Made by a program: the position numbers and the translations under genes. The notes below the pieces were generated by a model. The model had not been told where the DNA came from, did not search any database, and was given only the letters and a program-made list of their open reading frames with translations. This document shows positions 17,047-26,100 of a stretch of DNA of 64,000 nt, piece after piece. Position 1 is the stretch's first letter. Every line of letters begins with the position of its first letter. Source of the stretch: Ignavibacteria bacterium. Its GTDB lineage: Bacteria; Bacteroidota; Ignavibacteria; Ignavibacteriales; SURF-24. The DNA lies in the NCBI GenBank assembly GCA_025612375.1, contig JAAXKN010000001.1:377521-441520 (forward strand), read 5' to 3'.

Positions 17047-18783
17047 TTAACCGACACTGTTCTTTAGGAGTTCTTTTCTGTCGGTATACGTAGTATGCAG
17101 AATTTCATGCGATTTATGGCTGTTCGGCTCCTTGAAAAACTCCTTATAGATGGTTTTTACCGCCTCGTTATCATGGCTCCTGCGGCAGGCCATCTCTGCA
17201 TCTATTTCATAGAGAGCTTTAATTCTCTTTTGTACCTTTTCAGGCTTGTTGTGTATCGGCTGTCCCCCGCCGTTTATGCAGCCGCCGGGGCAGGCCATAA
17301 CTTCAATGAAATCGTATTTTGACGTGCCATTCTGAATTTCGTCCAGAACAGGACCGACGTTTCCGATTCCATTGACAACAGCAATATGTAATTCCATACT
17401 ATCGATCTTTACGGAAGTTTCTTTAATGCCCTTGAGTCCGCGTATGTCTTCAAACTCAAGCTTTTCAAGCTCGTTTCCGGTAAGTATGTGGTATGCTGTT
17501 CTAAGGGCCGCTTCCATTACGCCGCCTGAGGTTCCGAAGATTACGGCAGCGCCGGTTGACTCCCCTAGCGGGTTGTCGAATTTGTCTTCGGGAAGATCGC
17601 TGAAATCGATTCCGGCCATTTTGAAATACCTGACTAGTTCGCGTGTTGTCAGAACTGCATCTACGTCCTGCATCAGGACTTCAGAGAGTTCCGGGCGGTC
17701 AGATTCAAATTTCTTAACCGTGCAGGGCATGATGGAAACAACAAATATATCCTTCGGGTCAAGCCCCATCTTCTTTGCATAATAGGTCTTTGTTATGGCG
17801 CCAAGCATTTCATGAGGCGACTTGCAGGTTGAAATGTGTTCAAGCATTTCAGGCCTGTTCTGCTCAATGTATTTAATCCAGCCCGGGCAGCAGCTTGTAA
17901 ACATCGGGAGCTTCTTATTATTCTTGATCCTGTTGACCAGCTCCGTCCCCTCTTCCATAATTGTAAGGTCTGCGGCAAAGTTTGTGTCAAAGACCTTGTC
18001 GAAGCCGAGGCGTTTTAAGCCCGTAACCAGCTGTCCGGTAACGTTTGTGCCCATAGGGAGGTTGTATTCCTCACCCAGTGAAGCACGCACTGCAGGAGCA
18101 ACCTGAGCGATGGTAAATTTTTTCTTGTCGTTCAGAGCGTATGCCACTTCTTTAAGAGCGCTTCTTTCCCTCAATGCTGCCGTAGGGCAGACGAGTATGC
18201 ATTGCCCGCAGAGTATGCATTCGCTGACATTGATCCCTTTGTTGTACGGGGTCGTAACTATGCTTGAAAATCCCCTGTTTGTAAAGTCAATTGCACCTAC
18301 TTTCTGAATCTCATTGCACACACGGACGCACCTGCCGCAGAGTATGCACTTGGCAGGATCCCTTTCAATTGAAGGGCTTGAAACGTCGATAGCATGTTTT
18401 TTGGTTTCTCCTGCGTAGCGGTGTTCTCTTACGCCGTACTGTTCGGAGAGGTCCTGCAGCTCGCAGTTCTTGTTGCGGACGCAGACGAGGCAATCCTGCG
18501 GATGATTTTCAACGAGCAGTTCCACAATGGTTTTTCTTGCGCGCCTTACCCTCGGGGAATTTGTTTCAACCACCATTCCCTCATAGACCGGATAAGCACA
18601 GCTTGGGATGAGTCCCCTCTGCCCTTCGACTTCCACAACGCACATACGGCAGGCTCCTGTGGGAGTCAGATTCTTCAGATGGCATAAAGTAGGCACATGT
18701 ATTCCCACAGATTTTGCAGCATCAAGAATTGTCATTCCTTCTTCTGCATTAACTTTAATACTATTTATGGTTAACTGAACCAT
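17047..18783 (-). CDS. hydA: [FeFe]-hydrogenase catalytic subunit HydA2 (NAD(P)-linked)
   Basis: 578 residues; start at 18783 with GGAG 9 bp upstream. N-terminal [2Fe-2S] ferredoxin (PTLCHLKN, CRMCVVEVEG), His-ligated [4Fe-4S] (ENHPQDCLVCVRNKNC), two [4Fe-4S] sets (CILCGRCVRVC and CILCGQCILVCP), then the H-cluster domain with all canonical motifs: TSCCPGW (C298 proton transfer, C299 ligand), MPCTVKKFE (C354) and MACPGGC (C498, C502). A complete catalytic subunit of a HydABC/HndABCD-type enzyme, working with the NuoF- and NuoE-like proteins encoded upstream. It differs from HydA1 in keeping both L1 cysteines and in a shorter N-terminus. Confidence 0.95.
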   Translation of the reverse strand: MVQLTINSIKVNAEEGMTILDAAKSVGIHVPTLCHLKNLTPTGACRMCVVEVEGQRGLIPSCAYPVYEGMVVETNSPRVRRARKTIVELLVENHPQDCLVCVRNKNCELQDLSEQYGVREHRYAGETKKHAIDVSSPSIERDPAKCILCGRCVRVCNEIQKVGAIDFTNRGFSSIVTTPYNKGINVSECILCGQCILVCPTAALRERSALKEVAYALNDKKKFTIAQVAPAVRASLGEEYNLPMGTNVTGQLVTGLKRLGFDKVFDTNFAADLTIMEEGTELVNRIKNNKKLPMFTSCCPGWIKYIEQNRPEMLEHISTCKSPHEMLGAITKTYYAKKMGLDPKDIFVVSIMPCTVKKFESDRPELSEVLMQDVDAVLTTRELVRYFKMAGIDFSDLPEDKFDNPLGESTGAAVIFGTSGGVMEAALRTAYHILTGNELEKLEFEDIRGLKGIKETSVKIDSMELHIAVVNGIGNVGPVLDEIQNGTSKYDFIEVMACPGGCINGGGQPIHNKPEKVQKRIKALYEIDAEMACRRSHDNEAVKTIYKEFFKEPNSHKSHEILHTTYTDRKELLKNSVG

Positions 18784-18819
18784 TAGAATCTCCTACTATT
18801 TCGATTTAATCGGAAAAAA

Positions 18820-20805
18820 TTAGTTTATCTCAATAGCCTTAAAACGGCAGCTTTCGAAACACATGCCGCACTGAATGCATTTATCCTGAATAATGTAGTG
18901 TGCCTGCCCCTTCTCTCCGGCAATGGCTTCATTTGGACATTTCTTCAGGCAAAGCCCGCAGCCCGAGCAGATGCTGTTGTCTATGGTAAATGTCAAAAGC
19001 TCCTTGCAGACTCCTGCAGGGCATTTCCTGTCGTAGAGATGAGCTTCGTATTCTTCCTTAAAGTACCTTAAGCCTGAAAGGACCGGGTTTGGAGCCGTCT
19101 GCCCGAGGCCGCAAAGAGAGGTATCTTTTATCACGTCGGCCAGGCGCTGCAGGTGAACAACCCCCTTGAACCTTTGCAGCTGGTCCAGTTTGTCCTTTGT
19201 ATTCTTGTAGCTCCTTGGAATTCTTTCAATTATTTCGAGCATGCGCTTTGTTCCTTCGCGGCACGGCACGCATTTTCCGCAGGATTCGTTCTGTATAAAT
19301 GAGAGGAAGAATCTTGCTATGTCAACCATACAGGTATCTTCATCCATTACTACAAATCCGCCTGAACCCATCATGGCACCTACGGTTTTGAGAGATTCAT
19401 AGTCAACCTGTGTCTTAATGACGCTGTCAGGAAGGCATCCGCCCGAAGGGCCTCCTATCTGAACAGCCTTAAAGAGCTTGTTGTTTGGAATTCCGCCCCC
19501 GATCTTGAAGACCACGTCTTCAAGCGTAACTCCCATAGGCACTTCAACGAGGCCCGAGTTCTTGATTTTGCCGGAAAGCGCAAATACTTTTGTTCCCTTG
19601 CTCGATTGCGTACCGATTGAGGAGAACCAGCCTGAGCCTCTGGCTATTACGGCAGGCACGTTGGCAAAGGTTTCAACGTTATTTATGATGGTCGGCTTAC
19701 CCCAGAGCCCTGAATTAGCCGGGTAAGGGGGTCTGGGCTTCGGCATTCCGCGCTTGCCTTCAATTGAGGCAATAAGTGCCGTTTCCTCGCCGCAGACAAA
19801 AGCTCCGGCACCTTTTTTAACTTTCAGGTCAAAGCTGAAATTGCTGCCAAGTATGTTCTTACCAAGCAGTCCGTATTTCCTGCACTCTTTAATTGAGTTT
19901 TCCAGCCTTTCAATTGCAAGCGGATATTCTGCACGGCAGTATATATAGCCGTTGGTGGCTTCAATTGCATAGGCAGCAATGAGCATTCCTTCAATTATCC
20001 TGTAGGGATCGCTTTCCAGGACTGAGCGGTCCATGAATGCACCCGGATCGCCTTCATCAGCGTTGCAGATGATGTACTTTACGTCGCTCTTATTCTTAAG
20101 GGCGAGTTCCCACTTCTTTCCTGTAGGAAATCCGCCGCCGCCGCGTCCCCTTAGTCCACTGGCCAGGACTTCCTTTACAACGCCTTCTGGTTTCATGAGG
20201 CGCAGGACTTTGTCAAATCCTTTGAAGCCTCCTACACTTAAGTAGGCGTCAATTGATACAGGATCGATAATTCCGCAGTTTTCAAGTACAACTTTAAGCT
20301 GATGCTTGAAAAACGGGTCTTCGTTGATGTTTGGGACTTCAGGAGTGGATTTTCCGTGGGTTCCTAAGAGTTTTTCCTTGAAAACTCCTTTTTCCACTAT
20401 TGTCCTTTGTATGAGCTTTGGGACAATTTTAGGGACAATTTCGCAGTACGAAATTCTGTCCTGTCCGGGGAGTTTAATGTCTACAATTACTTCTTTCGCA
20501 CAGTAGCCTATACAGCCTGTAGCTACGATGCGGGCATTGATATTAAGTCTTTTTAATTCATTTACGATAGCCTCTTCAACTTTTTTCGCCCCTGATGCCA
20601 GTCCGCAGGTACCCATTCCAATAAAAATTACAGGAAGGTCGTGCTCCTTAAAGGTCAATTGTTTGTTCAGGCTGATGAACTTTTCCTGACATTCGGAATT
20701 ATGGTGGCAAAGGGGGCCTTCGGTGCAGCATGTAACAAATTGGCTGCACGGTTTTTCTAAGCTGTGCCAGCATTCATCACAGCATTTATCCAGAAAGGTT
20801 TTCAT
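18820..20805 (-). CDS. hydB: HydB2, NuoF-like subunit with extra Fe-S domains
   Basis: 661 residues. An unusual N-terminal Cys cluster (Cys 8, 9, 12, 20, 26, 27, 33, 39) comes before a thioredoxin-like [2Fe-2S] domain (GMGTCGLASGA, then ATGCIGYC). The NuoF core follows: GRGGGGFPTGKKWE, CNADEGDPGAFMDRS, FVCGEETALIASIEGKRG, SLBB domain, N3 [4Fe-4S] CGKCVPC ... LCGLGQ. A C-terminal 2[4Fe-4S] ferredoxin domain has CSGCGLCLKKCP and CIQCGMCFESC. Binds FMN and NAD(H) and links them to HydA2. Its start overlaps the hydC2 stop by 4 bp; 36 bp separate it from hydA2. Confidence 0.93.
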   Translation of the reverse strand: MKTFLDKCCDECWHSLEKPCSQFVTCCTEGPLCHHNSECQEKFISLNKQLTFKEHDLPVIFIGMGTCGLASGAKKVEEAIVNELKRLNINARIVATGCIGYCAKEVIVDIKLPGQDRISYCEIVPKIVPKLIQRTIVEKGVFKEKLLGTHGKSTPEVPNINEDPFFKHQLKVVLENCGIIDPVSIDAYLSVGGFKGFDKVLRLMKPEGVVKEVLASGLRGRGGGGFPTGKKWELALKNKSDVKYIICNADEGDPGAFMDRSVLESDPYRIIEGMLIAAYAIEATNGYIYCRAEYPLAIERLENSIKECRKYGLLGKNILGSNFSFDLKVKKGAGAFVCGEETALIASIEGKRGMPKPRPPYPANSGLWGKPTIINNVETFANVPAVIARGSGWFSSIGTQSSKGTKVFALSGKIKNSGLVEVPMGVTLEDVVFKIGGGIPNNKLFKAVQIGGPSGGCLPDSVIKTQVDYESLKTVGAMMGSGGFVVMDEDTCMVDIARFFLSFIQNESCGKCVPCREGTKRMLEIIERIPRSYKNTKDKLDQLQRFKGVVHLQRLADVIKDTSLCGLGQTAPNPVLSGLRYFKEEYEAHLYDRKCPAGVCKELLTFTIDNSICSGCGLCLKKCPNEAIAGEKGQAHYIIQDKCIQCGMCFESCRFKAIEIN

Positions 20806-21296
20806 TGTTCGCTCGTAATTTGTTCTTCAATTTTTTCTGATGAGACTTCTGAAGCAGTATATTTTTTCAGGATTCTCGGGATGTCCTTTACGGTTGCTCT
20901 GCCGTAATAGTCATCATTTACAACAATAACAGGAGCAATACTGCATGCTCCGATACAAGCTACAACTTCCAAAGTAAAATTCTTATCTCTTGTGGTCTCC
21001 CCTGCCTTGCAGTTCAAGGCTGTTTCCAAAGCAAATAACAGGTTTGCTGAACCTTTCACGTGGCATGCTGTTCCCCTGCATACTCTTATGATGTTTTTCC
21101 CAAGGGGTTTTAATCTGAACTGGTTGTAAAAGGTAGCAACTCCATAGATCCTGCTCAGGGGCATATCAAGAAATTCGCTAATATCCATCAGAGCTGATTC
21201 GGGTAGGTAACCATATATATTCTGCACCTCTTGCAGCAAGGATATTAAATTGCTTTTATCTTTGGGAGGATAATTGGAGAAAATGTTTGAATGCAT
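20802..21296 (-). CDS. hydC: HydC2, NuoE-like [2Fe-2S] subunit
   Basis: 164 residues. Helical N-terminus (LISLLQEVQNIYGYLPESAL) and thioredoxin-like [2Fe-2S] domain with ligands in VCRGTACHVKG (C-x4-C) and VACIGACSIAP (C-x3-C). Electron-transfer subunit of the second hydrogenase set. It is the first gene of the ten-gene island; the upstream 306 bp carry no gene and hold candidate regulatory repeats. Confidence 0.93.
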   Translation of the reverse strand: MHSNIFSNYPPKDKSNLISLLQEVQNIYGYLPESALMDISEFLDMPLSRIYGVATFYNQFRLKPLGKNIIRVCRGTACHVKGSANLLFALETALNCKAGETTRDKNFTLEVVACIGACSIAPVIVVNDDYYGRATVKDIPRILKKYTASEVSSEKIEEQITSEQ

Positions 21297-21406
21297 CTTA
21301 ATACCTATGTTTGGTTTGCTATGACTTTTGCAATTAATGTGCCATTTTTCGCCCCCTCATTTTTAGCTCAAAATGGGCACATATGAGTTTTTATGACGGA
21401 TACTTA

Positions 21407-21446
21407 TTGTGAATTTTTCTAACAATAACTATTATTTTCCTAACAA
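21407..21446. promoter_or_regulatory. candidate Rex-like operator with three half-sites
   Basis: TTGTGAA (21407-21413) and CTAACAA (21419-21425) form an inverted pair separated by five T. The known Rex consensus is TTGTGAA-N4-TTCACAA, or the TTGTTAA form. A second CTAACAA lies at 21440-21446, exactly 21 bp (two helical turns) away. Rex is an NADH/NAD+ sensor that commonly controls NADH-linked hydrogenases. The 5-bp spacer and one half-site mismatch make this tentative. Confidence 0.4.
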
Positions 21447-21533
21447 TAAGAAAAGGAAAAAGTACAATAAAATTGGACCTCTGGTGCAATTTGGGCGGAT
21501 AATCTTGATTTTATGTGGAAAAAGAAATGAGAA

Positions 21534-21565
21534 GCCCTGAATGCCGCCAATGGGGCATTCAGGGC
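21534..21565 (-). terminator. terminator downstream of purE
   Basis: Twelve-bp perfect stem GCCCTGAATGCC (21534-21545) with GGCATTCAGGGC (21554-21565), 8-nt loop, 38 bp beyond the purE stop. On the minus strand it is followed by TTCTCATTTCTTTTT. Confidence 0.75.
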
Positions 21566-21602
21566 CCTTTATTTTAGAATTGCTCAGGACCGGAGAAGGT
21601 TA

Positions 21603-22094
21603 CTAGCCGATCGCATTGTTTTTTGCCGCAGATTCTTCTGCAAGTTTCTTCTTGTAATTCTTTACTTTCTCAAGCAGGCCCTTGTCCTCCACTGCCAGGA
21701 TCTGTATGGCAAGAAGAGCCGCGTTTTTCGCTCCCCCGATAGCTACCGTAGCTACAGGAATGCCTGAAGGCATCTGAACGATGGACAGCAGTGAGTCCAA
21801 CCCGTTTAAGGATTTACTTAAAATAGGAACTCCTATTACCGGCAGCGGAGTGTATGCCGCGGTTACACCCGGAAGATGTGCTGCCCCTCCGGCGCCTGCA
21901 ATAATTACCTTAATACCCCTGTTTATGGCCTCTGTAGCATATTCTGCCAGCATGTGAGGTGTACGGTGTGCCGATATGATCTTAAGCTCGAACATGACGC
22001 CGAACTGATCGCAGACACTGGCGGCTTCTTTCATTACGGGCAGATCGGAATCGCTTCCCATTATTATAGCTATTTGCGGACTGAAATTTTCCAT
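21603..22094 (-). CDS. purE: N5-carboxyaminoimidazole ribonucleotide mutase PurE
   Basis: 163 residues from ATG 22094, the normal PurE length; a start 12 codons earlier would add a non-conserved leader. Conserved [14 protein letters not shown] near the N-terminus, the [11 protein letters not shown] motif with the active-site region SAHRTP, and the [12 protein letters not shown] loop. It converts N5-CAIR to CAIR in purine synthesis. Monocistronic in appearance, with its own terminator; purK is not adjacent. Confidence 0.96.
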   Translation of the reverse strand: MENFSPQIAIIMGSDSDLPVMKEAASVCDQFGVMFELKIISAHRTPHMLAEYATEAINRGIKVIIAGAGGAAHLPGVTAAYTPLPVIGVPILSKSLNGLDSLLSIVQMPSGIPVATVAIGGAKNAALLAIQILAVEDKGLLEKVKNYKKKLAEESAAKNNAIG

Positions 22095-22203
22095 GTTTTT
22101 TCCTGAAATTGTTGCTTTCAAAAGATACATTCAATTTAAGAAAGATTCAATTTTCTCCTATTGCACTTTAGCCAGCAAAAGAAAAAAACAGGACAAAAAA
22201 AAA

Positions 22204-22227
22204 GGAATACCCGGCAGGGGGTATTCC
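22204..22227 (-). terminator. terminator downstream of the DUF2807 gene
   Basis: GGAATACCC (22204-22212) pairs with GGGTATTCC (22219-22227) with a 6-nt loop. A run of A's just to the left gives a T-tract on the minus strand; the right side is also T-rich, so it may work in both directions. Confidence 0.8.
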
Positions 22228-22249
22228 ATTTTATTAAAAATTATGCGCC

Positions 22250-22918
22250 TTATTTTTCAGTAATTGAACCGATGCCTGAAACGCTTCTTCTCACATTCTT
22301 GGGGTTTCCGTAGTAATCCAGGCTTCCCACACCCGATATGTCGGCTCTTAATTCCTTAGAGGCGTAAACCTCGGCCTTTGAAGCGCCGCTGATTTCCACA
22401 TTGGCGTTATCTGCAAGAAGGTCACGGGCTTCCACTTTCACGGCACCCGAGAGGCTTAGCCTCAGCATGCCGGTTTTGCCCGAAAGATACATTTTCCCGG
22501 CACCGCTTGCATCGAGCTTAATCCTGTCGTTATTTACGTTTTCAACCGTTATGTTGCTTGCCCCGGAAGTTTCCACTTCATCAATATTAGAAGCCGTAAT
22601 ATTTACCTTTATCTTTTTCTTCGGGTTTATGCTCTTTGTATTATAAATATGCAAAGTATTTCCGCTGATTTCCGATTTTATTAGCGGCAGAATATTACTT
22701 TCAGCACTTATCGTCACACCCGGAGTAGAGCCGCAGGTGATATTTACCTCATATGCTCCACCAATATCAACCGCGTTAAAATCGCTCAAAGAGCGTGTTT
22801 CTTCCCTGCTTATGCCGCTTCCTCTTACACCGCCAAAGCCGTGGCAGTTGAATCCGAAACCGTGGCAGCCGGCAAAAACGAGAAATAATAATGCTGAAGC
22901 CAGTAAAACTCTTTTCAT
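22250..22918 (-). CDS. DUF2807-type (head-GIN) putative adhesin lipoprotein
   Basis: 222 residues. Lipoprotein signal with lipobox VFAGC, then a short Gly/His-rich segment and a repetitive beta-helix-like region in which phrases such as ISGASKAEVYA and DASGAGKMYLSG recur, typical of the DUF2807 family common in Bacteroidetes. Exported and anchored to a membrane; often described as a putative auto-transporter adhesin, but the real function is unknown. It is monocistronic with its own terminator. Confidence 0.85.
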   Translation of the reverse strand: MKRVLLASALLFLVFAGCHGFGFNCHGFGGVRGSGISREETRSLSDFNAVDIGGAYEVNITCGSTPGVTISAESNILPLIKSEISGNTLHIYNTKSINPKKKIKVNITASNIDEVETSGASNITVENVNNDRIKLDASGAGKMYLSGKTGMLRLSLSGAVKVEARDLLADNANVEISGASKAEVYASKELRADISGVGSLDYYGNPKNVRRSVSGIGSITEK

Positions 22919-23196
22919 ATGTCCTCCATGCTTAAAATCTTGACCCTTCTGGAAATTTAGACGCAGGAAGTTTCAGGAAGTTCTAAATTAAACATTTTTT
23001 TTTCATTTAGCCATGAATGGAGCCTGAGGAACAGTTCAATAACTTTTGGACTTCTTTCGATAGTAAAGTCCCGGTAAACCCGGTTTTTTTAAAGAAAAAT
23101 ATTATATATTTGCTGAACCATTTCAAGCAGCAGGCTTAAAGCCCGGCTCAGATCGCAAAAGGTCCAAAACGAAGTAATTCTTGAATTTAAGATAAT
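22919..23196. promoter_or_regulatory. divergent promoter region (DUF2807 gene left, AAA+ gene right)
   Basis: 278 bp. Contains ATTATATATTTGCTGAA at 23101-23117, whose core TATATTTG (23105-23112) matches the Bacteroidetes -7 consensus TAnnTTTG. The identical 17-mer precedes the GH18 gene at 61746-61762. The expected -33 TTTG at the right distance is weak. A purine-rich stretch before 23197 serves as a leader; no gene seen. Confidence 0.55.
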
Positions 23197-26100
23197 ATGA
23201 AAATTAAAGATATAAACGGCACAGGTTCCATTGACTTAAGAGAGCTCATAGCAACGGCATACGGGCACTTAAGGAACGGAAGATTTCAGGCGGCGCTTGA
23301 GACTTCAAGACAGGCCTACGAGGCAATGCCAAATGACAGCAGCGCAATTATCTGCCACGCCTGGGCGCTTCTGGAGAACGGCAGCCCCGCCAAGGCTCTT
23401 GAACTGGCAAACCTGGCTGTGGAATCTGACGAACACAGTTTTAATTCGCACCTCTACAGGGGCCTTTTCCTCAGCCGTATGAGTATTTACGAAGGAGCCT
23501 TAAGCGATCTTGACGTTGCAGTTAAAAACGAGGAATATCTCTTATCGATGGCTTACTTAAGCCGGGCAAGGAGCCTTGCCGGACTGGGAAGGTACTTTGA
23601 AGCCCTGGAGGAGATGGAAAAAGCCATACTGGTCTCGGGGGAGAATGTCCCGGATTTTAAGGAGCGCAAAAGATGGTACAGAATTGCAGCCGGATATAAC
23701 GACCTCTTTGAAGAAAAGGCAGATGCCGGAATAGAGCAGCTTGAAGAGGCTGAAAAGGCGCTCAGCTTTGGCGAGAACTGGTTTACGCTTCTTATTGCAG
23801 GAAAGATCATTTCCAATAAATTATCAGGAAATGTTTCTGAAGAGATGCTCCAAAAGGCACAGATACTGGAACTGCGCGCGATGACTGCTCTTTTTCAATA
23901 CCTCCCCGCCCTGCAGAAAGCAGAAAAATTAAAAGAAGGCCTCCGGGGAAATGTGGAATTTAAGGCCATTTATGTTGAGCTTTTAAGGCTCTGCAGTAAA
24001 AAGAATAATGATGATCCGGAAAGCCCTCTTCCGGCAGAAAAAGAGCGTGAGGATTCTCAAAACGCCAAAGAAAAGCCTTCTCCTGAAATTGAAGACAAAA
24101 ATAACGGGGTTATAAGCCTCCGTAAAAGAATAGATTTTAAGAGCCACTCAAACCCCTTCGCGGAGTTCCTGGATGCTAAAATGTTCCCGTTCAGCTCCAA
24201 CACAAGCGGAGAAATTAAAAGATACCTCGTACAGTTCAGCGCCCGGAATACATCCTTTATCGGAACGGAGCTTCTCCTAAGTAACCCGTTTTACCAGACG
24301 AGGGATTTCAGCCTTTCCGGCGAGGCTCTCTGGTACCTGAACGGAGAGGAAATAGGCCGGAACAGCTTCAGCGTCTTTATTGATAAGTCTTGGGAGGAGG
24401 CAACTTTCGTCCAGTACTGGGGGGCTGAGGTTCCGGGATACTGGGAAAAAGGACAGGCTAGAGTTGAAATCCTTATTGATGAACATAAGGTATGTGAACG
24501 CTGGTTTTTAATTTCCACAACTGAAATTGAGCAGTCGGCTGAAGCAAGATATCTGCCCGATGAAACTGAAACCCTGCCCGGGGAGCCTGATCCCGTCCCG
24601 GAGATAAGTCCCGTTAAAGTTAACCGGAACTACTCTTACCTTCCGCTTCCACAGGAGGAGGAGCCGCTTGAGGTTCTGCTCCAGAATCTTGATAGCCTTA
24701 CGGGGTTAAATAAAGTTAAAGAAGCTCTGAGGGATTTTATCAGCTATCTTGAATTTCAGAATGAAAGGCAAAGGCTGGGCCTTAGCAGCAGCTCAAACTT
24801 TACGCTGCACTGTGTTTTTCAGGGAAACCCCGGTACAGGTAAAACAACTGTAGCCCGTATGCTGGGAAAGATTCTTAAGGCGATGGGTTTTCTTGAAAAA
24901 GGACACATCGTTGAAGTGGACAGGGCCGGCCTCGTGGGACAGTATATAGGCGAGACCGCCATAAAAACAGACAAGCTTGTATCGGAAGCCATGGGCGGCG
25001 TGCTTTTTATTGACGAGGCCTACAGCCTGGTTAAAAAGTCAGGCGGCGGGCAGGATTTCGGCCAGGAGGCAATTGACACACTCTTAAAAAGGATGGAGGA
25101 CCATAAGGGTGAATTTGTGGTCATTGCAGCAGGTTATCCCGAGGAAATGCAGGCTTTCCTTAATTCCAACCCGGGACTAAAAAGCCGCTTTACACACAGC
25201 TTTGACTTTGAGGATTATTCACCCGAAGAACTTCTGGAGATATTTAAGGCAACAGCTTCTGCCGAGGAGTATACTCCAAGCGAAGAAGCCCTTGAAATGA
25301 TAAAAAAAGAATTTACGCGCCTTTACAGGAAGCGCGACAAATCTTTCGGCAACGCCCGTTTGTCCGGCAGGTTCTTTAACGAATCCAAGCTTCAGCTGAG
25401 CAGAAGATTTACCAGGCTAAGCGACCAGGAAAAGTCAAAACAGGCTATGATGACGATTACTGAAGAAGACATAAAAGCGATCCTTTCAACAGAAAAGGAG
25501 AAAAATGTTTCAATCCCGATTGATGAAGAAGCTCTCAGCCGTGCTCTGGAAAAAATAAACAGCCTTTCAGGAATTGAATCCGTTAAAAAGGAGATCTCCG
25601 AGACCGTAAAGCTAGCCAGGTATCTGGCAAGCCAGGGAGAGGATCTGAATAAAAAGTTCTTATCGCACCTTGTTTTCCTTGGCAATCCCGGAACCGGAAA
25701 AACAACAGTAGCCCGTATATACAGTGAAATTATTTCAGCCCTGGGGATCCTGCCCCGCGGGCATTTAGTTGAGGCCGACAGGCAAAGGCTGGTTTCAGGC
25801 TATACAGGGCAGACGGCCATTCAGACCTCGGAAGTTATTGACCAGGCTCTTGGCGGCACACTTTTTATTGACGAGGCCTACAGCCTGGTTAAAAAGTCGG
25901 GCGGCGGGCAGGATTTCGGCCAGGAGGCAATTGACACACTCTTAAAGAGGATGGAAGACGACCGCGACAAGTTTATTGTTATTGCCGCCGGGTACACCGA
26001 TGAAATGAAAAATTTTCTGGAGAGTAATCCCGGACTCAGGTCGCGCTTTACAAAAACCATTACATTTGAGGATTATAACCCCGACGACCTGCTTGAGATA

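Larger units (their letters stand above)
21297..21602. other. 306-bp intergenic region upstream of the hydrogenase island
   Basis: No gene seen. It holds the promoter side of hydC2, a Rex-like operator candidate with a third half-site (21407-21446), and the purE terminator (21534-21565). The two genes flanking it both point left, so the hydrogenase promoter lies between about 21300 and 21500. Confidence 0.6.
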
